Below, in pieces: positions 15,932 through 23,383 of a DNA stretch of 44,385 nucleotides. Both the position numbers and the translations under genes were made by a program. Within the stretch, counting starts at the first letter, position 1, and each line of letters begins with the position of its first letter. The notes under the pieces were generated by a model, which saw nothing but the letters and a program-made list of their open reading frames with translations, was not told the origin of the DNA and made no database searches. The stretch comes from Collinsella sp. CAG:166 (lineage in GTDB: Bacteria; Actinomycetota; Coriobacteriia; Coriobacteriales; Coriobacteriaceae): contig FR878696.1 of assembly GCA_000434535.1 (NCBI GenBank), positions 76,137 to 120,521 on the forward strand. Direction: 5' to 3'.

Positions 15932-16975
15932 TTAAGCATTGGTCTGGACGAAGCCGCCATCAAACGCATTGGCCTCGAGCACGCGGGCACAGCCGTTAAC
16001 GACGTTATCGAGCGCCGTGGGGCTGACGTTGACCGAAACGCCGGTCTCATCGCGCAGACGCACGTCGAGACCGCGTAGCAGAGCGCCACCACCGGTCAGC
16101 AAAATGCCGTAGTACATAAGGTCAGAGGCAAGATCGGGCGGCGTGGCATCGAGGGCGTCCTTGACGGCCTTGGCCATCTCGTCGAGCGGCTTGTTGAGCG
16201 CGCGACGAATCTCCTCGCTCTCGATGCGCACGGTCTTGGGCAGACCGGTGATCACGTCGCGGCCGTTGACCTCGACGTCGAGCTCGTCCTTGAGCGGCAC
16301 GGCGGAGCCAACCTTGATCTTAATGTCCTCTGCCGTGCGCTCGCCGATGGCCAGGTTATAGGCATCGCGAACGTGCGTAAGGATAGCCTGGTCGAACTCG
16401 TCGCCGGCAATACGGATGGACTGCGAAACGACGATGCCGCCCATAGCGATAACGGCAACCTCGGTGGTACCGCCACCGATGTCGATGACCATGGAGCCGG
16501 TGGGCTCCTCGACGGGCAGGTCGGCGCCGATAGCGGCAGCCATGGGCTCCTCGATCAGATAGGCCTGGCGAGCGCCAGCCTGGATCGTGGCCTCAAAGAC
16601 AGCACGCTTCTCGACCGACGTGACGCCGGAGGGAACGCAGACGACAACGCGCGGACGCGGGGTCCACGGATAGCGCTTCTCGGACGCCTTATCGATAAAG
16701 TAGCGAAGCATGGCCTCGGTAACATCGAAGTCGGCGATGACGCCGTCCTTCAGGGGACGAACGGCCACGATGTTGCCGGGCGTACGGCCGAGCATGCGCT
16801 TTGCCTCGATACCGACCGCCAGGATGCGCTCGTCGTTCTTGTCGATGGCGACAACAGAGGGCTCGCGAATGACGATGCCCTTGCCGCGCACGGAGACAAG
16901 CGTATTTGCGGTGCCGAGGTCGATGGCAAGATCGCCCGCATAGCTACCGAAGAACATATCCATCAAAGAAAACAA
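15932..16975 (-). CDS. mreB: Actin-like rod shape-determining protein MreB
   Basis: MreB polymerises into short membrane-bound filaments that orient cell-wall synthesis. The 347-residue length is typical. Actin-fold motifs are visible: phosphate-1 IDLGTANTLV near residue 18, connect-1 region VPSGVTSVEKRA, phosphate-2 DIGGGTTEVAVIAMGG, and the adenosine motif LTGGGALLRGL. The N-terminal MFSLMDMFFG could form the amphipathic membrane anchor. The start is TTG at 16975 with AGGAG 5 bases upstream; an in-frame ATG at 16963 is the alternative. It heads the operon mreB-mreC-mreD-mrdA-rodA. Confidence 0.96.
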   Translation of the reverse strand: MFSLMDMFFGSYAGDLAIDLGTANTLVSVRGKGIVIREPSVVAIDKNDERILAVGIEAKRMLGRTPGNIVAVRPLKDGVIADFDVTEAMLRYFIDKASEKRYPWTPRPRVVVCVPSGVTSVEKRAVFEATIQAGARQAYLIEEPMAAAIGADLPVEEPTGSMVIDIGGGTTEVAVIAMGGIVVSQSIRIAGDEFDQAILTHVRDAYNLAIGERTAEDIKIKVGSAVPLKDELDVEVNGRDVITGLPKTVRIESEEIRRALNKPLDEMAKAVKDALDATPPDLASDLMYYGILLTGGGALLRGLDVRLRDETGVSVNVSPTALDNVVNGCARVLEANAFDGGFVQTNA

Positions 16976-17035
16976 CGCAACTCCTGATGTGTTGGATGAT
17001 TGCTGGAAAACTACTAGCTCATCATACTAGCGCAA

Positions 17036-17068
17036 GCCCGGCACCTCACTTGCGGTGAAGCGCCGGGC
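17036..17068 (-). terminator. Hairpin, probable terminator after the TPR protein gene
   Basis: GCCCGGC (17036-17042) pairs with GCCGGGC (17062-17068) around an inner TCAC/GTGA pairing. It lies between the TPR gene stop at 17091 and mreB. No good T-run follows on either strand, so it is a weak terminator or a transcript 3'-end structure. Confidence 0.45.
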
Positions 17069-17090
17069 AAAGCTAAATCCCATAAGGTCA

Positions 17091-18395
17091 CTACTGGTTG
17101 TCAGCAGCCGAGAAATCCATATCGAGCGAGGAAACGGCCCAGCCGATATGGTTGTCAGAGCGCACGAATTTGACGGTGTACTCCTGCTCGCCGCCCTTGG
17201 ACAGCGATGCCTTCACCTTGGCGGTCGCCTCGGTCATGGACTGATCCATGCCCTCGACGGACACGGTGGCACCCTGCGGAATCGAGGAGATGATCATCGA
17301 CTTAGCGTCCTCGGACAGGCTCGAGGCCAGGCAAGACTCGGCCTTTGCAGTGTCACCGTCGCCGGCAGCTTGGAACAGATCGGTAACGACAGACTCCTGA
17401 GACGGGAAGCCAAAGCCGCGCGTGTAGGCAAAGCCCAGACCGCCCGCAGCGATCAAAATGAGCAGAAGCAGCACGATGAAGACTTTGAGACCCGTGTGGC
17501 GATGGCGACGACGGACCTTGGCCTGCTTACGATCCTGACGGTCCTGCTGGACCATCTCGGACTCGGACAGCGTAAAGAAGCCGGTGTCCGAGGGATCGGG
17601 CATAAACTGACCGGTCGCGCCCGTGGGATCGAGCGGGTCGACAGCGGGAGCGTCCATCGCGGGAGCCGGAGCCGTGGCCATAGCCGTCTGGGCAGACAGC
17701 GCGGCAAGCGAATCGTGCACGCGGGCAAGCTCATCGGCCTGCTCGGAGGTGAGCTGGCAGATGCCATCGGCAGTAGCGGCGTTAAAGGCGTCGAGTGCGT
17801 CGGAGGGACGGCCGGCGGCAGAAAGCGCCTGACCCATGCCGGCGTTGAGCGCACGCGTGTCGTCGCGGGGGCCGGCAAAGTCGATAGCCGTGCGGTAGGT
17901 CTCCACGGCATCCGCCGGACGGCCGAGCTTAATGAAGCAACGACCAAGCTCGCCGAGCGCGGCGGCAGGAGCCGGATTGGCGCCGTCGATGGCAGCCTGA
18001 CGGAAGGCAGTACCCGCGTTGGCATAGTCGCCCGACCGGAACAGCGCGTTACCCAGGCCCAGATAGGCCTTGAACGGCGTGGCATAGGAAGCATCCTGCG
18101 TAGCGGCAGAGAACGCCTGGGCGGCCGTCGTGTAGTCGCCCACGGCGGCGAGCGCCTTGCCGCGGTTGGTGAGCAGCGCGCCGCGCTTGCCGTAGGTGCC
18201 GTCGTTGAGGGCGGCGGCATAAGCCTCGGCGGCCTCGGCATACATGCCCAGGTGCATCAAGGCGTTGCCACGAAGGTGATCGGCCTCGCCCATAATCTCA
18301 TCGGGAGTCTTTGCCGCCCCAAGCATCTGGGCTGCAGCGGAAAAATCACCCGCGCGGTAAGCGGCGCGGCCCTGTTGGATCAGCTGGCTATTCAA
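17091..18395 (-). CDS. TPR-repeat protein with one membrane helix and an outer C-terminal domain
   Basis: The function is unknown. Residues 1-235 are tetratricopeptide repeats, with Trp-free helix pairs such as GRAAYRAGDFSAAAQML, RGNALMHLGMYAEAAEAY, LGNALFRSGDYANAGTAF and LGRCFIKLGRPADAVETY, implying protein-protein contacts in the cytoplasm. A Pro/Ala linker (~236-275) and a basic stretch (RRRHRH) precede a single membrane helix at ~304-324. A C-terminal ~105-residue domain (SVVTDLFQAAGDGDTAKAE, DNHIGWAVSSLDMDF) would then lie outside, with a DUF4878-like feel. By the positive-inside rule the TPRs are cytoplasmic. The start is TTG at 18395, with AAAGGGGA upstream. It starts 11 bases after the cyclophilin stop and is likely co-transcribed with it. 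Confidence 0.75.
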   Translation of the reverse strand: MNSQLIQQGRAAYRAGDFSAAAQMLGAAKTPDEIMGEADHLRGNALMHLGMYAEAAEAYAAALNDGTYGKRGALLTNRGKALAAVGDYTTAAQAFSAATQDASYATPFKAYLGLGNALFRSGDYANAGTAFRQAAIDGANPAPAAALGELGRCFIKLGRPADAVETYRTAIDFAGPRDDTRALNAGMGQALSAAGRPSDALDAFNAATADGICQLTSEQADELARVHDSLAALSAQTAMATAPAPAMDAPAVDPLDPTGATGQFMPDPSDTGFFTLSESEMVQQDRQDRKQAKVRRRHRHTGLKVFIVLLLLILIAAGGLGFAYTRGFGFPSQESVVTDLFQAAGDGDTAKAESCLASSLSEDAKSMIISSIPQGATVSVEGMDQSMTEATAKVKASLSKGGEQEYTVKFVRSDNHIGWAVSSLDMDFSAADNQ

Positions 18396-18406
18396 GGAAG
18401 TCCCCT

Positions 18407-18949
18407 TTACTCGTGAACGATCTCGACATGGACGATCTCGTCGCCGGCACGCAGCTGCGAAATCACATCGAGACCCTCGACCGTGGTACCAAAGACGGTG
18501 TAACCGGAATCGAGGTTATGCTGGGCGCCCAGGCAGAAGTAGAACTGCGAACCCGCGGAATCGGGGTCCATGGAGCGTGCCATGGCAAGGGCACCATCGA
18601 CATGGCTGTTGCGCGGATTGGTGGCAAACTCGCCCTTGATGCAGTAGCCGGGGCCACCGGTACCGGGCATGCCGTCGGGGCCCTCAAGACCGGCGGCGAC
18701 GTCGGCGCCGGACATATCGCGGGTATTGGGGTCGCCGCCCTGGATGACAAAACCGGGCACATAGCGATGAAACTTAAGGCCATCATAGAAGCCCATCGTG
18801 GAAAGCTCGCAGAAGTTCGCGACATGAATGGGAGCGCCCTCGCCGTCAAACTTGACCTTGATGGTACCCTTCGACGTCTCGATAACGGCGCACTCGTCGC
18901 CGGCAAGCTGATACTCGGGCGTGTAGAGCTCTTTCTTAAAACCAAACAT
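18407..18949 (-). CDS. Cyclophilin-type peptidyl-prolyl cis-trans isomerase
   Basis: This 180-residue enzyme catalyses proline isomerisation in proteins. Cyclophilin motifs are clear: TSKGTIKVKF, VANFCELSTMGFYDGLKFHRYVPGFVIQGGDP, with the catalytic Arg in FHR, then GSQFYFCLG and YTVFGTTVEGLDVI. No signal peptide is present, so it should act in the cytoplasm. The first ~20 residues (MFGFKKELYTPEYQLAGDEC) precede the core. GGAAGGA precedes the ATG. A good promoter lies upstream, and the TPR gene follows 11 bases downstream, suggesting a two-gene unit. Confidence 0.92.
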   Translation of the reverse strand: MFGFKKELYTPEYQLAGDECAVIETSKGTIKVKFDGEGAPIHVANFCELSTMGFYDGLKFHRYVPGFVIQGGDPNTRDMSGADVAAGLEGPDGMPGTGGPGYCIKGEFATNPRNSHVDGALAMARSMDPDSAGSQFYFCLGAQHNLDSGYTVFGTTVEGLDVISQLRAGDEIVHVEIVHE

Positions 18950-18988
18950 GTGGTTCCTTCCTCGTGCGTTTAAAGCATATTTGTACGA

Positions 18989-19018
18989 ATTGTAGCAATA
19001 AGCATGCGCTTACATCAA
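18989..19018 (-). promoter_or_regulatory. Putative promoter of the cyclophilin-TPR unit
   Basis: On the minus strand, TTGATG (19013-19018) and TACAAT (18989-18994) are separated by 18 bases, placing a start about 35 bases before the cyclophilin ATG. Found by eye. Confidence 0.5.
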
Positions 19019-19056
19019 TTGCGCACGTAGGTTATGCCGACTATGGCGAACTAATT

Positions 19057-20199
19057 TTAGGAACGCTGCTGCGGCTTCCAGGAGCCCACGTTGGCGTCGT
19101 ACTGATTAAGCGCGCTGTTGCCACCCTGAGCGATGGGCGCCAGGATCTCGCTTTGGTGAGAACTCATCGACTCGCCATCGGGAATGGCCAGCGAGATGTC
19201 CCAACTCTGGCAGATCACGTCGACGCGCTCATACATCCACTCGGCAAGCTGCTTTAAGTGGGCAATGTCGTCCGCATAGACCGTATCGTCCTGGTACTTA
19301 AGGTTGCTGAGCTCATCTTGCGTCTTTTTAATCTGGTCGCGCAGGGCGTAAGCACTCTGCGACAGCTCCTGACGGGTGGACAGCGGCGTTCGGAGATAGC
19401 CGTTGTTAAAGGAATCGATGACCTCGCCGATCTGGTCCTCGTCACCGTAGGACACGATGGTCTGATACAGACCGTCGAGCCTGGTATAGAGCTGATCATC
19501 GGTCAGCACGGTTTCTTCCTGGACCACCTCGGCAGAATCGTCTTGCTTGGTATCGTCCTCAGTCGCCTCGCCCTTTTGGCGCGTGGGGAAGGTGGTTTGT
19601 GCAGCTTGGCCAAACTGGTCGTAGAAGCCAGGCATGACACCCATGGGATCGGTCGTCACGAACCAATAGGCACCGCCGCAAACGACGGCAAGTACCGCGA
19701 TGACGATGAGCGGCTTGGGGATATGACGCTTGTGCTTGTGATAGGCGTCCTCGTCGGGATGCACTTTGCGCTTGGGTTTTTGAGCATCGTCGTGCAGGGA
19801 AACGGGCGTGGGAATATCGACCTTGGGGATACCGAAATCCTTATCGAAAGCCGGCAGCACGCAGGTCTCGTTAGGATCGGCGGCGTCCGAAAGAACCGCG
19901 GCAGCCGAGGCGGGCGCATGAGGCACCTCGGTATCGATCTGCTCTTGCGTTAGGCGCGGAAAGCCCGCCGTGCGGCCCGCTGCCAGGTCGGATGCGGCCG
20001 CGTCCTCGGAGAGGATACCCGGAGCGGGGCGTCCGCATTTGGGACACGTACGATCGTGCGGAGAAAGACGGGCACCGCAGCCCTCGCAGAACACGAACTC
20101 GGTGTGCTCGGGGCCATCGCCCGGACCCACATAGGCGTTGCAGTAGGGGCAGAACGAGGCGCCGTCCTCGATAGTCTTAAGGCAATGCGGGCAGATCAC
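19057..20199 (-). CDS. Membrane protein with two N-terminal zinc ribbons
   Basis: The function is unknown. With the GTG start at 20199 (AGAGG 5 bases upstream; a TTG at 20229 would add 10 residues) the protein has 380 residues. Two CxxC...CxxC zinc ribbons open it (CPHC/CPYC at 3-20 and CEGC/CPKC at 38-55), followed by a low-complexity region. A basic stretch (KPKRKVHPDEDAYHKHKRH) leads to one membrane helix at ~163-181. A ~200-residue C-terminal region rich in charged helices (LYTRLDGLYQTIVSYG, YALRDQIKKTQDELSNL) should lie outside. Such zinc-ribbon plus single-helix proteins are common in Gram-positive bacteria and may sense envelope state, but that is inference. It is flanked by the cyclophilin and P-type ATPase genes. 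Confidence 0.7.
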   Translation of the reverse strand: MICPHCLKTIEDGASFCPYCNAYVGPGDGPEHTEFVFCEGCGARLSPHDRTCPKCGRPAPGILSEDAAASDLAAGRTAGFPRLTQEQIDTEVPHAPASAAAVLSDAADPNETCVLPAFDKDFGIPKVDIPTPVSLHDDAQKPKRKVHPDEDAYHKHKRHIPKPLIVIAVLAVVCGGAYWFVTTDPMGVMPGFYDQFGQAAQTTFPTRQKGEATEDDTKQDDSAEVVQEETVLTDDQLYTRLDGLYQTIVSYGDEDQIGEVIDSFNNGYLRTPLSTRQELSQSAYALRDQIKKTQDELSNLKYQDDTVYADDIAHLKQLAEWMYERVDVICQSWDISLAIPDGESMSSHQSEILAPIAQGGNSALNQYDANVGSWKPQQRS

Positions 20200-20302
20200 G
20201 GCATCCTCTTTTCGAAGCAATTCAAACAATCGAGGTTAGAGCATAACATCGCCACGGCCCCACAGGAGCAAGGCACCAATTCAACATCGCCAGGGCGCGT
20301 AG

Positions 20303-23038
20303 TTACTTCTTCTTTTTGCTTGGCATCGAGACTTTGATGCCTTGAGCGGACTTGGTCACGCGAGAGCGCTTGGCTCCGGTACTCCTCTTTTTCTTGGGCT
20401 GGGCCTGGGCCACACCCTCGAGTGCACGGGCCTCGGCCTCGCGGACAGTGCGGTCCTCGCGGCGCTGCGCCATATCGGCGGCAACGCGCTTGGCAAAACG
20501 CTCGGCGGTCGATCCCGTCGAACTCACCTTGCCGCCGCCGCGACCCAGGCGAACGCGCACGCCACGGCCAAAGCCGGTAGCCGCATGACGGCGACGGGGC
20601 TTAAGCGAGTCCATCATCGTGGCAAGCTTAAAGAACACCGCGCAGGTAAAGACGACGATAACCGCCAAGATGATCATCTGACCCATCGACAGGTTGGCGA
20701 TGGACAGCAGCCCCGGGAACCCGATAACGCCCGTCAAAATACCGGCGACGACAAACACGAAAAGCACCACGCGCAAGGGCGTGAGCGGCTGCGAGATACG
20801 CCAGATCAGGCTGACACTCGCCGCGCACGACGTGAGCAAGCACATGGTCGAAAGCGTAAGCTGGCTAAAGCCAAACACGCGCGCCACAAAGATATCGAGC
20901 GCCGCGGCCAAAATGACCGCAATCGACGCCGGCAGCGCACGCTTAAGCACGTTGGTCAAGAACGACCCCTTCACGCGGGCGTTGTTGGGCTCCAGGCCCA
21001 GCACAAAGCCCGGCGCGCCGATGCAGAAGAAGTTGATGAGCGTCATCTGAATGGGCTCGAAGGGATACGGCGGCAGCGCGATGCACAGCGCCGCCAGGCC
21101 CATCGAGAACAGCGTCTTGGTCAGAAAGAGCGCGGCAGAGCGCTGCAGGTTATTGATAGAACGACGGCCCTCGGCCACCACGGCGGGCATCGAGGCAAAG
21201 TCGTTATCGACGAGCACGATCTCGGCCACATTGCGCGCGGCATCGGAGCCGGCGGCCATCGCCACGGAGCAGTCGGCCTCCTTGAGCGCCAGTACGTCGT
21301 TGACGCCGTCGCCCGTCATGGCCACGGTGTGTCCGCGGCGTTTGAGCGCCTGAACGAGCTCGCGCTTCTGCTGCGGCGTCACACGCCCAAAGACGTGATA
21401 GCGATCCACCGCCGCGTCGAGCTTGGACGGCGTATCGAGTGTAGTGGCGTCCACGTAAGCGTCGGCGCCCGGCACGCCCACCACACGCGCGATCGACGAC
21501 ACCGTACGCGGGTCGTCGCCGCTAATCACGTTGAGGGTCACGCCCTGCTCGTTAAAGTAGCCGATAGTCTCGGCCGCCGAGGTGCGAATCTCATCGCGAA
21601 TGGTCACAAAGCCCACGGGCTCGGCCTCGCCCACCATATCGCCATCGGGCGTAAAGCCGTCCACGCGCGCCACCACGAGCACGCGGCAGGTATCGGCGAG
21701 CTCGGCGACACGGTTCTCGACCTGCGAAAACACACGGTCCGAAAGCACAAACTGCGCGGCGCCCATCACATAGGAGCCCTGCGCAAACGACGCGCCGCTC
21801 CACTTTTTGGACGACGAGAAGGGAATAACCGACAGCGGCTCGGAGACCTCGACCGGACGATCGGCGTAGTAATTGAGCAGCGCCTGGCAGGTCTCGTTGG
21901 CATCTGCCGAGGTCGCACGCGCCACGTTGGCAAGCGCAAAGTCGAGCACCGTGGTCTCGACGGGGACAGCCGCCTCGTCCGAGTCCGCGCCAAAGCCAAC
22001 ACCCTCAACAGGCAACGGATAGGTGCCCTCGACCTCCATACGGCCCGAGGTAATGGTGCCCGTCTTATCCAGGCACAGCACGTCGACGCGCGCGAGCGTC
22101 TCGATGCAGTAGAGCTGCTGTGCCAGCACCTTGCGACGTGCCAGGCGCACCGTGGCAATCGCAAGTACCGACGAGGTCAGCAGCACCAGGCCCTGCGGAA
22201 TCATGCCCAGCAGGGCACCCACCGTGGACAGCAGCGCCGAAGAAGGCACACGACCGGCCAGCAGCTCGGAGAAGCACCAGGAAAGCGCGCTATCGCCCGG
22301 GGTTCCCGCGGCATCCCACAGCTCGCTCACACTCGAGGTAAAGAGCGCCAGACCAAGCGGGATCATGATAATGCTCGCGAACCGCACGATGGCATTCAAC
22401 GCGTTCATGATCTCGGAATTGACCTTTTTGACGTACTTGGCCTCGTTGTTGATCTTTGCCACGTAGTTATCGGCGCCGACATGGATCACGCGGGCGCGCA
22501 GCAGGCCCGAGTCGATAAAGCTGCCGCTCATGAGCTCGGAGCCGGGCTGCTTTTTGATAAGATCGCTCTCGCCCGTTAGCAGGCTCTCGTTGACGAGCGC
22601 CTCGCCCGACACCACCACGGCGTCGGCGGGAATCTGGTCACCGCGCCCCAGGCGAATGATATCGTCGAGCACGATCTGGTCCAGGTCAAGCTCCACCTCG
22701 GCGCCGTCGCGCACCGCGATGGCCTTCTTAGAGGTGAGCAGCGTAAGCTTGTCGACCATCCGCTTAGAACGCATGGACTGAATGACGCCAATTGCCGTGT
22801 TCAAGAACACCACGAACAGGAACGTCAGGTTCTTAAACGAACCGGTCAAAATGACCAGGAACGCCAAGATCACGTTGATCAAATTGAACAGCGTGCAGAG
22901 GTTCTCGATGATGAGCTCTTTGACCGACTTGGTCTTGAGCTCCATGTTGCGGTTGATCTTACCGGCGGCGATGCGCTCCTCGACCTCGGCGGTTGAGAGT
23001 CCGCGCTCGATATCCGTTGCTGCCATACCACGTCCCAT
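20303..23038 (-). CDS. P-type cation-transporting ATPase with lysine-rich C-terminal tail
   Basis: This ~911-residue protein is a P-type ATPase, coupling ATP hydrolysis to cation movement across the membrane. Motifs are LTGES near 155, the phosphorylation site DKTGT near 325, a TGDGVNDVLAL hinge, and paired membrane helices at both ends. The helix-4 ion-site motif reads GMIPQGL, with Gln where most Ca/H pumps have Glu (PEGL). This and the layout suggest the CtpE/Exp7-like clade (often Ca2+-related), but the ion is uncertain. The last ~110 residues are a basic cytoplasmic tail ending PSKKKK. The start is ambiguous (GTG 23041, ATG 23038 or ATG 23026; none has a strong ribosome binding site). 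A tRNA gene and its terminator lie directly upstream. Confidence 0.88.
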   Translation of the reverse strand: MGRGMAATDIERGLSTAEVEERIAAGKINRNMELKTKSVKELIIENLCTLFNLINVILAFLVILTGSFKNLTFLFVVFLNTAIGVIQSMRSKRMVDKLTLLTSKKAIAVRDGAEVELDLDQIVLDDIIRLGRGDQIPADAVVVSGEALVNESLLTGESDLIKKQPGSELMSGSFIDSGLLRARVIHVGADNYVAKINNEAKYVKKVNSEIMNALNAIVRFASIIMIPLGLALFTSSVSELWDAAGTPGDSALSWCFSELLAGRVPSSALLSTVGALLGMIPQGLVLLTSSVLAIATVRLARRKVLAQQLYCIETLARVDVLCLDKTGTITSGRMEVEGTYPLPVEGVGFGADSDEAAVPVETTVLDFALANVARATSADANETCQALLNYYADRPVEVSEPLSVIPFSSSKKWSGASFAQGSYVMGAAQFVLSDRVFSQVENRVAELADTCRVLVVARVDGFTPDGDMVGEAEPVGFVTIRDEIRTSAAETIGYFNEQGVTLNVISGDDPRTVSSIARVVGVPGADAYVDATTLDTPSKLDAAVDRYHVFGRVTPQQKRELVQALKRRGHTVAMTGDGVNDVLALKEADCSVAMAAGSDAARNVAEIVLVDNDFASMPAVVAEGRRSINNLQRSAALFLTKTLFSMGLAALCIALPPYPFEPIQMTLINFFCIGAPGFVLGLEPNNARVKGSFLTNVLKRALPASIAVILAAALDIFVARVFGFSQLTLSTMCLLTSCAASVSLIWRISQPLTPLRVVLFVFVVAGILTGVIGFPGLLSIANLSMGQMIILAVIVVFTCAVFFKLATMMDSLKPRRRHAATGFGRGVRVRLGRGGGKVSSTGSTAERFAKRVAADMAQRREDRTVREAEARALEGVAQAQPKKKRSTGAKRSRVTKSAQGIKVSMPSKKKK

Positions 23039-23057
23039 CACGTCGCTTCGGTATAAG

Positions 23058-23091
23058 AAAAACCGCCCGGACCATGCGAGGTTCGGACGGT
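23058..23091 (-). terminator. Intrinsic terminator after tRNA-Arg(CCG)
   Basis: On the minus strand, ACCGTCCG pairs with CGGGCGGT (one G-U pair), with a further ACC/GGT inside, followed by TTTTTC. It begins 12 bases after the tRNA 3' end and ends ~17 bases before the P-type ATPase start. Confidence 0.7.
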
Positions 23092-23102
23092 CTTACGTTC
23101 GA

Positions 23103-23179
23103 TGGTGCCCCATGTTGGATTCGAACCAACGGCCTTCTGCTCCGGAGGCAGACGCTCTAATCCCCTGAGCTAATAGGGC
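23103..23179 (-). tRNA. tRNA-Arg(CCG)
   Basis: A 77-base cloverleaf including an encoded CCA. The acceptor strand GCCCTAT pairs with ATGGGGC (one G-U), the D arm is GCTC/GAGC, the anticodon stem TCTGC/GCAGA encloses CTCCGGA with anticodon CCG, and the T arm GTTGG/CCAAC encloses TTCGAAT. It reads CGG arginine codons. It has its own near-consensus promoter and a terminator just downstream. Confidence 0.96.
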
Positions 23180-23190
23180 CAACGTTTGGC

Positions 23191-23220
23191 ATTATACCCA
23201 AGTGCACCACGGGCTATCAA
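23191..23220 (-). promoter_or_regulatory. Promoter of tRNA-Arg(CCG)
   Basis: On the minus strand, TTGATA (23215-23220) and a perfect TATAAT (23191-23196) are separated by 18 bases, placing the start a few bases before the tRNA. This is the best promoter match in the window. Confidence 0.75.
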
Positions 23221-23272
23221 AATAAAAGAAAAAGCTTTGCAATTACGTGGGAGACGCGGCGCAACGGCCCAC

Positions 23273-23305
23273 TTTAGAAGGCAAAAGCGAGTCAGATAGT
23301 ATAAA
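23273..23305 (+). promoter_or_regulatory. Weak putative promoter of the aro operon
   Basis: TAGTAT/TATAAA-like sequences at 23297-23305 could serve as a -10 element. TTTAGA at 23273-23278 is a poor -35 with 18-base spacing to TAGTAT. The implied transcript would begin near 23310, leaving a leader of about 70 bases before aroF. Confidence 0.35.
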
Positions 23306-23325
23306 CTCTCATGCACCATATATAC

Positions 23326-23350
23326 ACGGCTCGCGATGCGGGCCGTTTTT
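23326..23350 (+). terminator. Terminator-like hairpin in the aro operon leader (possible attenuator)
   Basis: ACGGC-t-CGC pairs with GCG-g-GCCGT around a GAT loop and is followed by TTTTT. It lies 34 bases upstream of the aroF ATG and downstream of the putative promoter. That makes it a candidate attenuator rather than a simple operon end. Confidence 0.5.
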
Positions 23351-23383
23351 GCAAAAGTTATCCATCGAGGTGAGAGGCACACC

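Noticed and set aside
20342..22579. A 745-codon plus-strand open frame opposite the P-type ATPase
   Set aside because: It lies entirely antisense to a gene with clear motifs. High GC with GC-rich third positions keeps the opposite frame open; the product is His/Arg/Gly-rich with no domain.
23310..23383. T-box or classical Trp/Phe leader-peptide attenuation for the aro operon
   Set aside because: No T-box consensus is present. The only leader frame lacks a ribosome binding site and a run of aromatic codons. Only the hairpin plus T-run was kept.
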